64,000 bases of DNA from Bdellovibrionales bacterium (GTDB lineage Bacteria; Bdellovibrionota; UBA1018; CAIMNF01): positions 65,578 to 129,577 of the forward strand of contig JAFEAO010000003.1 of NCBI GenBank assembly GCA_018266375.1, written 5' to 3'. A program made the translations under genes and the position numbers. This document shows, in pieces, positions 43,433 to 52,782 of the stretch (positions are counted from its first letter, which is position 1; each line of letters opens with the position of its first letter). The notes beneath the pieces are model-generated. The model ran no database searches, was not told where the DNA came from, and was given only the letters and a program-made list of their open reading frames with translations.

Positions 43433-44351
43433 AATCCACTCCTTCGCACTTGCGCGGTTTTGCTTTTAAACGGTCGAGGAGGCCTGATCCGACCTTGGTG
43501 AGGTATTCCTTGCGGTCCTTCACGCCATGGACAAACTCGGCCAAGTAATCAGCATAAGTCTTAGGATCGCGCGAGATGTCTTCCCATTTAATGTAGAAAT
43601 CGTTATCGCGATCGTAGAATCCTTGCGCGTAAGACGGATGGCAGCCCCAAGGCTCGTGCACAACGGCGTCGACTAAGATGCCTGGAACCAGAGTGCGGTT
43701 CGGATCGCGGCGGATGACTTGTGTGTCGACGATTTCTTCGGCGACGACGATCACGCGTTTGGCCGAGAACGCGACTTCTTTTTGAGTGCCCATGAGGCCC
43801 CATACTTGTGCGTTGCCTTCTTTGTCGGCGCGTTGAACGTGGATAATGGCGACGTCCGGATGAAGTGCGGGTACAGTGGCGTAAGTCTCGCCGGTATATG
43901 GACAGGTTACGGATTTAATTTTTGGATTGCTCTCGGCGATGTGCGTGCCTTCAAAGTTTTTGAGCGGCCAGAAAGGTAATCCGGCGCTGCCCGCGAGCGT
44001 GCGCGACACCATTCCGAAGTGGGAATACTCTTCCATCTCGAGTTTGTTTGCCGAATCTTTTTGACTGCGGCGGCGGAGAGCGTGGAGCGAGCCCACGCCT
44101 GGGTTTCCGGCCCAGCTAAACACGAGCTTTTTAACCAAGCCGGCTTCGATCAATTGATCGTAGACCAAGTCTGGAGTGAGGCGAGTCGCGGTGAGGTTAC
44201 CGATGCCTTGGCGAATGATCTCGTGGCCGGCGGCAAAGCAAATAAGATGAGTGAAGCCTTCAATGTAGATATCGTTGCCTGGCTTCACAAGTTCGCGCAC
44301 GGCTTCTTTCATCGAGACGATTTTGTTGGCGGTGAGTTTGGGTTTACGCAT
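43422..44351 (-). CDS. CoA-transferase subunit A
   Basis: A 309-residue alpha subunit of the same CoA-transferase. Seen: the N-terminal YIEGFTHLICFAAGHEIIRQ, which matches the glutaconate-type alpha subunit, and a later PALHPDVAIIHVQRADKEGN. It starts inside the last codons of the aminotransferase gene (8-nt overlap), so the three genes form one operon: aminotransferase, A, B. An amino acid would first be deaminated to an oxo acid, which may then be activated by CoA transfer; this order is an inference. Confidence 0.87.
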   Translation of the reverse strand: MRKPKLTANKIVSMKEAVRELVKPGNDIYIEGFTHLICFAAGHEIIRQGIGNLTATRLTPDLVYDQLIEAGLVKKLVFSWAGNPGVGSLHALRRRSQKDSANKLEMEEYSHFGMVSRTLAGSAGLPFWPLKNFEGTHIAESNPKIKSVTCPYTGETYATVPALHPDVAIIHVQRADKEGNAQVWGLMGTQKEVAFSAKRVIVVAEEIVDTQVIRRDPNRTLVPGILVDAVVHEPWGCHPSYAQGFYDRDNDFYIKWEDISRDPKTYADYLAEFVHGVKDRKEYLTKVGSGLLDRLKAKPRKCEGVDYGY

Positions 44352-45678
44352 CACCAAGTTCCGTCAAACATTGATCGAGGATTTCCAGGCCTACTTTGAC
44401 TTCCGCCTCGGTGATCACGAGCGGGGGTGCGAAGCGGATGGTCGATTTACCACACGACAACAGCAACAAGCCTTTACGGAACGCGAGTTGCTCTAGCTTG
44501 CCGACGTAATCAGCCGCCGGTTTACCGTCTTTTTGAATGAATTCGCAGCCGATCATGAGACCGACGCCGCGGACGTCGCCGATGACTTTGTGTTTGGCCT
44601 GGAGCTTTTTGAGTTCGGCGATAAAAGTTTGTCCGACTTTGCGGATCTGCGGGAGCGTGTCCGCGATAATGTCGAGAGTCGCGTTTGCAGCCGCACAGCA
44701 AACCGGGTTTCCGCCGTAGGTCGAGCCGTGAGAACCGCGTCCCCAAGTCATGACCGAAGTCTTTGCGATGATCGCGCCGATCGGCATCCCGCTTGCGATC
44801 CCTTTTGCGGTGAGGATCACGTCCGGTGCGACGCCCAAAGTTTCTGCCGCGTACATATCGCCGGTACGGCCAACGCCCGATTGGATCTCGTCGAAAACGA
44901 GGACGATCTTGTTGTCGTCGCAGATCTTGCGCAGGTCTTTCAAAAACTTTTTAGACGGCATGATGTAGCCGCCTTCGCCTTGGATAGGTTCCACGATGAT
45001 GGCCGCGACTTCAGAAGGTTGAAAGTGGCGGACAAAAAGTTCGTTCGTGATGTAGTCACTGCAAGTGCAGCCCGTGTCCGCATTGTCTTTGCTTACGCCG
45101 CACGGGCAGTGATAAGGATTCGAATAAGGCGCGTGATAAACTTCGGGAAGGAGCGGAGAGAATCCCGATTTTTGAGTGTACTTGGATCCGTTCAAGGTGA
45201 TCGCGCCCATGGTCCGGCCGTGGAACGCGCCGTTAAACGCGATGATCTTGTGGCGCTTGGTGTGGAACCGCGCGAGCTTGATTGCGCCTTCGACCGCTTC
45301 AGTGCCGGAGTTGCTCAAGAATACTTTGGTTTGGCCCATGTAAGGTGCAACGGTCTTCGCGAGCTTCTCGCAAAGGGTGACCATCGACTCGTAATAGAAA
45401 TCGGTGCCGCAGATATGGAGGAATTTGGAAGCTGAGTCCTGAATCGCTTTGACGACTTTCGGATGCGCGTGACCCGTGGAAGTCACCGCGATGCCCGCCA
45501 TGAAATCCAAGTAAGAGTTGCCGTCGACGTCGTAAACAAACGAGCCTTCGCCGTGATTGACGACGAGGGGATATTCCTTAATGTAAGAAGGAGAGGTGAC
45601 CGCATGGTCTCGCTCGATCATCGCCTTGGCTTTGGGTCCTGGCGGCGCAATTTTGATCTGTGGGCGAGTGGTCTGCAT
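44344..45678 (-). CDS. Class-III aminotransferase (GABA/acetylornithine type)
   Basis: A 444-residue PLP enzyme. Seen: GHAHPKVVKAIQ, SNSGTEAVEGAIKLAR, NGAFHGRT, VFDEIQSGVGRTG and the PLP-binding Lys in LTAKGIASGMP. Between residues 170 and 190 lies HCPCGVSKDNADTGCTC, a four-Cys insert like that of some GABA aminotransferases. AAGGAG precedes the ATG at 45678, so the 519-residue frame from 45903 is too long. It probably moves an omega-amino group to 2-oxoglutarate. First gene of the operon with CoA-transferase A and B. Confidence 0.9.
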   Translation of the reverse strand: MQTTRPQIKIAPPGPKAKAMIERDHAVTSPSYIKEYPLVVNHGEGSFVYDVDGNSYLDFMAGIAVTSTGHAHPKVVKAIQDSASKFLHICGTDFYYESMVTLCEKLAKTVAPYMGQTKVFLSNSGTEAVEGAIKLARFHTKRHKIIAFNGAFHGRTMGAITLNGSKYTQKSGFSPLLPEVYHAPYSNPYHCPCGVSKDNADTGCTCSDYITNELFVRHFQPSEVAAIIVEPIQGEGGYIMPSKKFLKDLRKICDDNKIVLVFDEIQSGVGRTGDMYAAETLGVAPDVILTAKGIASGMPIGAIIAKTSVMTWGRGSHGSTYGGNPVCCAAANATLDIIADTLPQIRKVGQTFIAELKKLQAKHKVIGDVRGVGLMIGCEFIQKDGKPAADYVGKLEQLAFRKGLLLLSCGKSTIRFAPPLVITEAEVKVGLEILDQCLTELGDA

Positions 45679-46005
45679 ACGAGCTCCTTTTTGAGACAGA
45701 AATGGAATTGAGTGTCGTCCCAATTTAGCCCATTTTCCCGAGCAAAAAAAGCAGATTTTTGACGCCGCATTACGAGACGGAATGACCCAATGCTCACGCG
45801 CTTGAGAATAAATTATATTTTTATAGTTTAATATGTGACTCGACCGGTGGGTTATGTTTCGATTGATTTTCAACGAGTTAAAGCTGCGCATTTTCGACGT
45901 CAAAATGTTGCCTCGTTATTGAGTTTATTTAACGCTACACAGTAGCCCCGCGTCATCCGATACGCAGTTATCCTGAGGATCAGTCTTTGAAGGAGGACAA
46001 CTCGA
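45679..46005. other. Intergenic region, 327 bases
   Basis: Between divergent genes. It holds an AT-rich stretch (about 45809-45835) suited to a promoter, but I see no clear -35/-10 pair for either gene, no hairpin and no small gene. Only the two ribosome-binding sites at its edges (AAGGAG on the minus strand, GAAGGAGG at 45988-45995) are clear. Confidence 0.5.
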
Positions 46006-46305
46006 ATGGCAAAGAAAAAAGGTAAATTTGATCTTACTCAACTCGTGAAAGACGGCTTCATCAAAGAAGGGGAGACACTCTCGTTTGTGAGTGACCCATC
46101 AAAGACATGCATTGTTTTTAAAATGCCAAACAACGAATTCAAGGTCAAAACCGTCGATGGTGCCACAACCACCATCCACGCTTTCGCTCAATCTTGCTTA
46201 GGGCAAGAACCACCGGAGCATGCTGCTCGCTGGGTTAAAGGCCAAAACGGCAAAACCCTTTATGAGATCTGGCACGCGAATGACGATTACACGAGCGCGG
46301 CGTAA
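46006..46305 (+). CDS. Small soluble protein of unknown function
   Basis: A 99-residue protein starting MAKKKGKFDLTQLVKDGF, with no signal peptide. A predicted beta-rich middle (LSFVSDPSKTCIVFKM) is followed by a helix and an ending with two tryptophans. The layout faintly recalls RAMA-type DNA-modification reader domains, but no motif settles it. A strong GAAGGAGG lies 10 nt before the ATG, so it is probably well expressed. Confidence 0.7.
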   Translation: MAKKKGKFDLTQLVKDGFIKEGETLSFVSDPSKTCIVFKMPNNEFKVKTVDGATTTIHAFAQSCLGQEPPEHAARWVKGQNGKTLYEIWHANDDYTSAA

Positions 46306-46386
46306 ACATCGCGCATCAGCGCAAAACTTCGAACCGGTTGGAGTGTGGCTGAAGTGCACGCGACGGTCCGTCCGTCTGGAGGAATA

Positions 46387-47313
46387 ATGAGGAATTTCGC
46401 ACAAGTGTGTTCGCTGTTCGTGCTTTTGTTCCCTGTTCAAGCTAAGGCGGTGGATCAGGTCGCACAAGAATACCGATGCGCAAATCGTTTGATAGAAGCA
46501 ACGCTTTCCCGGCCGCTCGGATTAATGAAAGATCAGCAGGGATTCATCCACTTTAAAAGTTCCAATCTGGGACCTGAACAGCAGTATGTATTCGACGAAC
46601 GGATTCCGTATTTGGTGCAACCCCGTAAAAATTTGGTCAAACTGAAGACTTACGGCGTTTTTGCCGACGATAAAACTTACAAAAAAAGGGGGACTCGAGT
46701 TCAGGGCTCGGGCTGGGATGCGATTTCGCTCGTGGAGTTTCCTTATGGATACGGAAATGCGCCCGAAGCGTTGGATGAGCGTTTTCAGGTAGGATTTGCC
46801 GAATTGGTCGACGTCGCATTCAAAAATGCGATCCAGGAGGAAGCGGCCGCCAATGCAACGGGACGGAACATTGCCGCGCTCAAGAGCTACGTGCCGAAGA
46901 GTGATGCTTATGGCAAACTTGCAACGATCGCTTCGGACGTGAACACCACTTTCACGGCGCTGCAGTCCGCGACTCCAAAGTTTGGAAAGCAGTATGATGA
47001 CGCCGTTCATGCCCATCAGGCGCTTCGGAAAAAGATCGACGCAGCTGTGAATGCTGATCCGCATCTTCGTTTCGACATCGGGCAGGGACTAACCTGGACC
47101 CCAAAGGATGGCACGACCGGCGTACCAGTCGCGGACCTGGACCGGCATTTGAAATCCTATCGTGCTCAAGCCAGGGCACTTGATGCCTGCCGCAAGTTCT
47201 TGAGCCCCGAGATTTTGAAAGCTGCCGACGAATTCGTGGCAAAAATCCAGCATGAGCTGAAGCCCGCGCAAGCCAAGATCGAGACCACGACTCAGCAAAA
47301 ATTTGGGAAATAA
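46387..47313 (+). CDS. Exported protein of unknown function
   Basis: A 308-residue protein with a signal peptide (about 1-21, ending VQAKAV). The mature part is helical and Lys/Ala-rich, with two cysteines (YRCANRL, ALDACRKF) far apart that may pair. GGAGG precedes the ATG at 46387, which excludes the longer frame from 46345. Not recognised. It converges on the aldehyde dehydrogenase gene. Confidence 0.7.
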   Translation: MRNFAQVCSLFVLLFPVQAKAVDQVAQEYRCANRLIEATLSRPLGLMKDQQGFIHFKSSNLGPEQQYVFDERIPYLVQPRKNLVKLKTYGVFADDKTYKKRGTRVQGSGWDAISLVEFPYGYGNAPEALDERFQVGFAELVDVAFKNAIQEEAAANATGRNIAALKSYVPKSDAYGKLATIASDVNTTFTALQSATPKFGKQYDDAVHAHQALRKKIDAAVNADPHLRFDIGQGLTWTPKDGTTGVPVADLDRHLKSYRAQARALDACRKFLSPEILKAADEFVAKIQHELKPAQAKIETTTQQKFGK

Positions 47314-47358
47314 GTGGTCCCCAAGGACTATCCTGTTCTCGGAAGTTGGACACCTAGG

Positions 47359-48942
47359 TTATCCCATGATCGTGCGCGATTGCTCACGCATGAACTGAGA
47401 AACGTAGTAAGGACCGCAACCGCCTTTGCCGGTTGATCCCGACCCCTTCCAGCCGCAAAAAGATTGGACTCCCGGCCAAGCTCCTGTAGTGGCGCCAGTC
47501 GCGCGGTTCGCGTAGAGAACGCCTGCTTCTATATGATCCATAAAGTATTGGATCTCGTTTTTATCTTCGGTAAAGATCCCAGCCGTCAGTCCGTACTCGA
47601 CGTTATTAGCGAGGGTGATCGCTTCTTTAAGGTCTTTGAATTTAGTGACGGCGAGGAACGGGCTAAAGAACTCATCTTTGAAGTGGCGAGCGGTTGCCGG
47701 TAGTTCAGCGATCGTCGGATCCACAAAATGGCCCTGAGCGAATTCTGCCTTTTTTCGGAGATCGGTTCCGCCGAATACGATCTTGCCGTTTTTCACGGCT
47801 TCATCGATCGCTCCCAAGTGACGGATAACCGCTTTCTCGTTGATGATCGGGCCCATGTAGATTTCTTGCCTAGCCGGATCGCCGATCTTGACGGTCTCCG
47901 AAGCTTTCGCGATGAGTTTTTTCATGAATGCCTCATAAACTGCCTCGTGAACATACAAGCGAGAGAGGGCTGAGCATTTTTGACCGGTGAGGCCGAAGGC
48001 GCTACGTACGCAACCTTGTGCCGCTTTGTCGAGATCCGCGGATTGGGTGACGAACGTCGGATTTTTCCCGCCGAGTTCCATGAGCGCCGGTTTCATAAAC
48101 GGGCCTGACGCATAATTACGGAGAATGCTCATGCCGACGGTTTTACTGCCGGTAAAAGCTGCACCATCGCACATCGGATGCTTGACCATCGCTTCGCCGA
48201 GTGGGGGGCCTTGGCCGAACACGACTTGAAGCACGCCCTCAGGAAGTCCCGCGTCTTTGTAAGCGCGATAGATTTCGTACGCGGTTGCTGGAGCGTCGTC
48301 CGACGGCTTTAAGATGACTGAGTTTCCTCCGAGTAAAGCCGCGGAGGCCATGCCTGCACCGAGAGCCATCGGGAAGTTAAACGGCGCGATCACCGCAAAC
48401 ACGCCGTAAGGGCGGAGTACGTCGCGAGTGTCTTCGTTCGGTGACAATTTTGCGAGAGGTTGTGAGAAACCTTTATGATCTTCGAGTTGTTGAGCGTAGT
48501 AAGATAAAAGATCCGCCGCTTCTTCGGCGTCGCCGAGAGATTCCATCCGGTTCTTGCCCACTTCAAGAGTCATGAGGACGGCGTTGCGAAACTTACGGTC
48601 GCGCATGATGTCCGCTGCTTTGCGAGTGATGCGAATGCGTTCTTCCCAAGATGTTGCGCCCCATGCGACCTGAGCGCGACGAGCGGTCTCGAATGCTGTG
48701 TTGAGCTCAACTTCGCCGACGGTGTGGTATTTGCCGACGGTCTCTGAAAGATTCGCCGGATTTTTCTTCACGTTGAACTTGCCGGTTTTGATTTCTTTGC
48801 CTGCGATCACGGACGGGACCTCTTTTCCGCCCGGGGCAACGAATTCGAAGCGAAGTGCGGCCATGGTTTTGTCGAATTCCGCGTGGACGGCTGACATGTC
48901 GGCGTTCAAAGCAGAGTAAGTAATCTTGAAATTTGAGCTCAT
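47359..48942 (-). CDS. Aldehyde dehydrogenase (glutamate-semialdehyde dehydrogenase-like)
   Basis: A 527-residue NAD(P)-dependent aldehyde dehydrogenase. Seen: VIAPFNFPM, substrate-binding and cofactor motif FTGSKTVG, catalytic Glu in LMELGGKNP and catalytic Cys in LTGQKCSALSR. Length and the GQKCSA context resemble 1-pyrroline-5-carboxylate dehydrogenases, which turn glutamate semialdehyde into glutamate in proline breakdown. No proline dehydrogenase is nearby, so another aldehyde is possible. GGAGA precedes the ATG. Confidence 0.87.
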   Translation of the reverse strand: MSSNFKITYSALNADMSAVHAEFDKTMAALRFEFVAPGGKEVPSVIAGKEIKTGKFNVKKNPANLSETVGKYHTVGEVELNTAFETARRAQVAWGATSWEERIRITRKAADIMRDRKFRNAVLMTLEVGKNRMESLGDAEEAADLLSYYAQQLEDHKGFSQPLAKLSPNEDTRDVLRPYGVFAVIAPFNFPMALGAGMASAALLGGNSVILKPSDDAPATAYEIYRAYKDAGLPEGVLQVVFGQGPPLGEAMVKHPMCDGAAFTGSKTVGMSILRNYASGPFMKPALMELGGKNPTFVTQSADLDKAAQGCVRSAFGLTGQKCSALSRLYVHEAVYEAFMKKLIAKASETVKIGDPARQEIYMGPIINEKAVIRHLGAIDEAVKNGKIVFGGTDLRKKAEFAQGHFVDPTIAELPATARHFKDEFFSPFLAVTKFKDLKEAITLANNVEYGLTAGIFTEDKNEIQYFMDHIEAGVLYANRATGATTGAWPGVQSFCGWKGSGSTGKGGCGPYYVSQFMREQSRTIMG

Positions 48943-49104
48943 GAAAAGGTCTCCAAAATGGGGTTTGAACCAGTCTAATCGCGGCTTGGAGCGCTATACA
49001 AGCGTCTAAACCAAGCTTACGCGCGCGGTTAGTGGGTCATTCGCGACACATTGTTCACGGAGCATTAAAGACGATAAAATAGAAGGATGATAAGGGGTGG
49101 CTTT

Positions 49105-50100
49105 ATGAAGCTACATTTGGGGTTAGGTTTAGGGATTCTTTTGAGTTTTTCGGTTCTCTCGTCGTGTCAGTTTGTCGTCGACGAGCAGCAGTCGACGATA
49201 TTAGGAGATTCGGGCGGGAGCGGGGGAAACGGTGGCGGTTCGAATTCCACACCCTGGACGACGTACACCACAACATCCGGAACGACGAACTACCGTCCGG
49301 CGGGTTCCATCGCGAACGTCAACCTGGGATTCATGGAATACATTCCTGCGGGTTACGCAGGCGCCTCCGTCGGATCTTATCCACTCGTGATTTTCCTTCA
49401 CGGGATCGGCGAGGAAGGCGCGGGAACAGCCGCGACGCTTGCGAGCTTCCGCAATAACACCGGCAGTTCGGCCGGTGTTCAATACAACATCGATCATGGC
49501 AAATACTACAATGCGGTCGTTCTCACTCCGCAATCTCCAGGATGGTGGAACTCCGGCAATGTCGACAAGCTGGTAAACTACGCGATCTCGACTTACAAGA
49601 TCAATCCAAAACGTATCCTGATCACGGGCCTCAGCATGGGCGGCGGGGGAACGTGGGATTACGTGAATGCATATCCAGGAAAAGTCGCTGCCGCGATTCC
49701 GATCGCGGGTGCAAGCGGTTGCGGGACATCTTACGGCACCGGTATCGTAAACAACGGAATTAAAATTTGGAGTTTCCACGCGATGAATGACAGCACCGTC
49801 GGTGTCGGTAACTCGCAGGCCTGTATGGGTTTTATCGGCGCGGCCATGGGCCAAGTCGGCACCTTCATGGATGGCTACGCGAGCTCATCGAGCGCCGATC
49901 AGACGGCTCATTTTAGCACGAGCACGAAACGCTGGGTGTTTGAATCGCAAATCGATTGCGTCGATAACCAGGGTAACGATTGGAACCCGAAGCTGTGTCA
50001 GACACTCTATAAAACGGGCGGCCACGGAATTTGGGGACGCGTCTATCAGCATGCGACCGACATGCCGATGATCTGGCTCTTGAACCAAGCCCGTCCTTAA
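49105..50100 (+). CDS. Lipoprotein esterase/depolymerase-like alpha/beta hydrolase
   Basis: A 331-residue lipoprotein. Seen: lipobox VLSSCQF (Cys about residue 20), a Gly/Ser/Thr-rich linker (GGSGGNGGGSNS and on), then an alpha/beta hydrolase with oxyanion region FLHGIGEEG, nucleophile GLSMGGGGTWD, and His in GGHGIWGR near the end. It resembles PHB-depolymerase and feruloyl-esterase-like enzymes placed on the cell surface. AAGGGG precedes the ATG at 49105. It overlaps the convergent aminotransferase gene by 4 nt. Confidence 0.83.
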   Translation: MKLHLGLGLGILLSFSVLSSCQFVVDEQQSTILGDSGGSGGNGGGSNSTPWTTYTTTSGTTNYRPAGSIANVNLGFMEYIPAGYAGASVGSYPLVIFLHGIGEEGAGTAATLASFRNNTGSSAGVQYNIDHGKYYNAVVLTPQSPGWWNSGNVDKLVNYAISTYKINPKRILITGLSMGGGGTWDYVNAYPGKVAAAIPIAGASGCGTSYGTGIVNNGIKIWSFHAMNDSTVGVGNSQACMGFIGAAMGQVGTFMDGYASSSSADQTAHFSTSTKRWVFESQIDCVDNQGNDWNPKLCQTLYKTGGHGIWGRVYQHATDMPMIWLLNQARP

Positions 50101-51473
50101 ATCATAAACGTCTCGATCGCGTTTTTTAGGAGAGCGACACACTCGTCGGACTCTTTCATGGTCATCTCAAGCGATGGCCCCATGATCACGAGGTCGCCAT
50201 TGACGCCGTCGGCTTGGCCGTAGTTGGCCCACAAGATGAGGCCATGATTTTGCGCGTGCTGGACAAAAGTTTGCGCAAACCTCTTCGCGATCGGGAACGG
50301 CGTTTTCGTCGCTTTGTCGGCGACAAATTCGACCCCCGCCATGTGTCCGATGCCTTGAATGGATCCGACGTAAGGAAGCGGGAGGATGTGTTGTTTCAGT
50401 TCGGAGAGCCAGTGATCTGAAACTGTTTTTGATTTTTCGAGAACTTGATGTTTTTTGAGGTAACTCAGCACCGCGCAGCCGGTGGCCGCCATCGCCGGAG
50501 TTTGCATGTACGTCTGCGCATGCATAAAATTTCCGGTAGCGTTTTTCATGGTATCGGTGTCTGATTTTTTAACGAGAAGCGCCGACACCGGCATCATTCC
50601 CGAATTGATCCCTTTGCCCATGACTAAAATGTCGGGTTTGAGGCCGTCGTGCTCGCTCGCGAAAAACTTACCGGTGCGTCCGGCACCGCACATCACTTCG
50701 TCGGCGATGATCAGAATCTCGTGCTTGCGGCAGATTTCTTGAATCCGCTGCATGTATCCGCGTGGAGCAAACCAAGCGCCGGTCGAAGAGCCGCTCACGG
50801 GTTCCAAGATAAACGCGCTGATCGACGATGCGCCTTCCTTTTCGATCAAGGTTTCGAGTTCACGGGCGTAGAAGTCGGCGCCTTTAGCATGATACTCCTG
50901 CAGAATCTTGTCCGGATCGTTGGTTTGCACGAACGGCGCGCGATATCCGTAAGGCGCCGTCACCGTGATCACCGGCGAAAGCAAAGGACCGTAAACTTTT
51001 TTGTAGTGGGGGCGTCCGCTCGCCGATAATGCGTACATCGTATTACCGTGATATCCCGGCACCCGCGCAATCAGCTTATGTTTGTCCGGACGGCCGCGAT
51101 CCACCCAGAGTTGGCGAGCAAATTTTACGGCGGCTTCAACGGCTTCGGATCCGGAAGCGAGCAGCGCAACTTTATCGAGGCCAAGCGGTTTTGCGCGTTC
51201 GGCAAGAAGCGCCGAGCATTCTTCCATCACCGGAGTGGTAAACTGCGTGCCGTTGACGTAAGCGACGCGTTTGATTTGTTCGTAAATGTCGTGAGCGAGC
51301 TCTTCGTTTCCGTGGCCCAAGGTCACGACCAGTGCTCCGCCTGAGGCGTCGAAGTAACGTTTGTTTTCGGCATCATAAAGGTGCACGCCTTTACCGTAAG
51401 TACAAACCGGAAAATCCTTGTTCAGGTTGCGGAGAAGAGTGTGGCCTTCGGGATAACGAACCGTTTTCATCAT
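50097..51473 (-). CDS. Class-III aminotransferase (second, different from that at 44344)
   Basis: A 458-residue PLP enzyme. Seen: SGGALVVTLGHGN, LASGSEAVEAAVKFARQ, GYHGNT, IIADEVMCGAGRTGKF and the PLP Lys in VMGKGINSGMMP. It belongs to the large group of omega-aminotransferases; the amino donor is unknown. It starts 5 nt after the MFS carrier stop and is probably translated with it, suggesting the carrier imports the substrate. The frame from 51602 lies inside the carrier gene. Confidence 0.88.
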   Translation of the reverse strand: MMKTVRYPEGHTLLRNLNKDFPVCTYGKGVHLYDAENKRYFDASGGALVVTLGHGNEELAHDIYEQIKRVAYVNGTQFTTPVMEECSALLAERAKPLGLDKVALLASGSEAVEAAVKFARQLWVDRGRPDKHKLIARVPGYHGNTMYALSASGRPHYKKVYGPLLSPVITVTAPYGYRAPFVQTNDPDKILQEYHAKGADFYARELETLIEKEGASSISAFILEPVSGSSTGAWFAPRGYMQRIQEICRKHEILIIADEVMCGAGRTGKFFASEHDGLKPDILVMGKGINSGMMPVSALLVKKSDTDTMKNATGNFMHAQTYMQTPAMAATGCAVLSYLKKHQVLEKSKTVSDHWLSELKQHILPLPYVGSIQGIGHMAGVEFVADKATKTPFPIAKRFAQTFVQHAQNHGLILWANYGQADGVNGDLVIMGPSLEMTMKESDECVALLKNAIETFMI

Positions 51474-51478
51474 TTCAA

Positions 51479-52768
51479 TCAGGATACCATACGGATACTG
51501 CGCCCGAACAAATAAGCGAAAATACCGAAAAGGATTGAGAGGTAAGCCGTCTCGGAAAACCCCTGGATCAGAATGGTTCCTGGAACTTGCGTGATGACCC
51601 AACCGCTCGCAAACGATGCGCTCGCCGAGCCCAGTTGTTGGATGCAGGAGTTCAAACTCATAAAGCCCCCGCGGCGGGACGGCGGGATGCTCGACTGGAT
51701 GATAGTCATGGCCGGAACCATGCGGGCGTTGGAAAGCACAAAAAATGCAGTGGTGGCGACGAGTGCGACCGGTACCGGAACGAACCCTAAATGGGTGATC
51801 ATGAACATCGGAAGCAAGAACAGCAGCCCGGTCCGGGTAAAGACTTTGCGGGGAGTTGAGCGGTCGCAGATCCGGCCGACGAGGGGCCCGCTGAACGCGG
51901 TAAGTGCTCCGCCGAGCAAATACACGAGCGGGAGATCGGCTTCAGGAAAGCCGGTGTTGGAAACCAGATAAGGACTGATGAACGGAACGACAACAAACTG
52001 CGAAAGCACCATCATGAACGTCGTCATGAGTGCGCGGCGGGAGTTCGGGTCGGTGAAGTTTTCGGTCAAGCCTGAAAAGATCCCGGAGTAGTGGGATTGC
52101 AAATGCGAGCGCACATTGGGAATAACTTTCAAAATCGTCACGATCGCGATAAGGCCGATCCCGACGATCGCAAAGAATGGTGCGTGCCAACCAAAATTCG
52201 TGGAGAGAACCAAACCAATCGGCACGCCGATGATTGCCGCGAGCGAAAACGACGTCATGAGTTTGCCGGTTGCGGCTCCGCGTTCGTGAATCGAAAACAA
52301 ATCTCCGACGATCGCAAAAGCGATGCCGGCGAGCAGACCGCCGAACGCACCCGAGAGCGCGCGAGCGGCAAGCAGGATCGGAAAACTCGGTGCGAGCGCG
52401 CAAGACAGCGTGCCCAGCAAAAAACCCAAGTAGGTTCCCAGGAGCGCATGCTTGCGGTCGAGGCGGTCAAAAACGAGTGAGCCAAAGAAACCAAAGATCC
52501 CGGCAGTGAAGGAATAAATGGAGACGAGGAATGAAAACTGCTGCGGCGAAATTTGGAATAACACCATGAGCCGCGGACCGAGCGGCATGAGCACCATAAA
52601 ATCCATCGTGTGAGTAAACATCACGAGTGTAAGAACCAAAATGATCCACTTTTTTTGAAGTGGAGTCAGCCGGTCCCGCAATTGCCCCTCGCGCGTAAAA
52701 AACGGACGACGTAGACGTGCGTCGATCTCCGTTGAATCGGCTGGCGGTTGAGGTGCGGAATCTGACAT
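51479..52768 (-). CDS. Major facilitator superfamily transporter
   Basis: A 429-residue carrier with about 12 membrane segments. Seen: motif-A-like FGSLVFDRLDRKHALLG after the second segment, and an N-terminal polar stretch of about 40 residues. Similar to the aromatic-compound / drug:proton antiporter group. The ATG at 52768 is divergent from the thiolase start only 14 nt away. Paired with the downstream aminotransferase; the substrate is unknown. Confidence 0.87.
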   Translation of the reverse strand: MSDSAPQPPADSTEIDARLRRPFFTREGQLRDRLTPLQKKWIILVLTLVMFTHTMDFMVLMPLGPRLMVLFQISPQQFSFLVSIYSFTAGIFGFFGSLVFDRLDRKHALLGTYLGFLLGTLSCALAPSFPILLAARALSGAFGGLLAGIAFAIVGDLFSIHERGAATGKLMTSFSLAAIIGVPIGLVLSTNFGWHAPFFAIVGIGLIAIVTILKVIPNVRSHLQSHYSGIFSGLTENFTDPNSRRALMTTFMMVLSQFVVVPFISPYLVSNTGFPEADLPLVYLLGGALTAFSGPLVGRICDRSTPRKVFTRTGLLFLLPMFMITHLGFVPVPVALVATTAFFVLSNARMVPAMTIIQSSIPPSRRGGFMSLNSCIQQLGSASASFASGWVITQVPGTILIQGFSETAYLSILFGIFAYLFGRSIRMVS

Positions 52769-52781
52769 GATATGCACTATA
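52748..52781. promoter_or_regulatory. Overlapping divergent promoters, MFS carrier and thiolase
   Basis: Minus strand: TATAGT (52781-52776) ends 7 nt before the ATG at 52768. Plus strand: TTGAGG (52748-52753), 17 nt, TATGCA (52771-52776), 6 nt, ATG at 52783. Only 14 nt separate the two start codons, so each promoter lies in the other gene's first codons and neither mRNA has space for a ribosome-binding site. Confidence 0.5.
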
Positions 52782-52782
52782 C

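Noticed and set aside
44533..45435. 300-codon open frame antisense to the aminotransferase
   Set aside because: No recognisable motif; the opposite strand encodes a complete PLP enzyme with all motifs.
46006..46305. RAMA-domain assignment for the 99-residue protein
   Set aside because: Only a vague layout resemblance; key family residues cannot be confirmed by eye.
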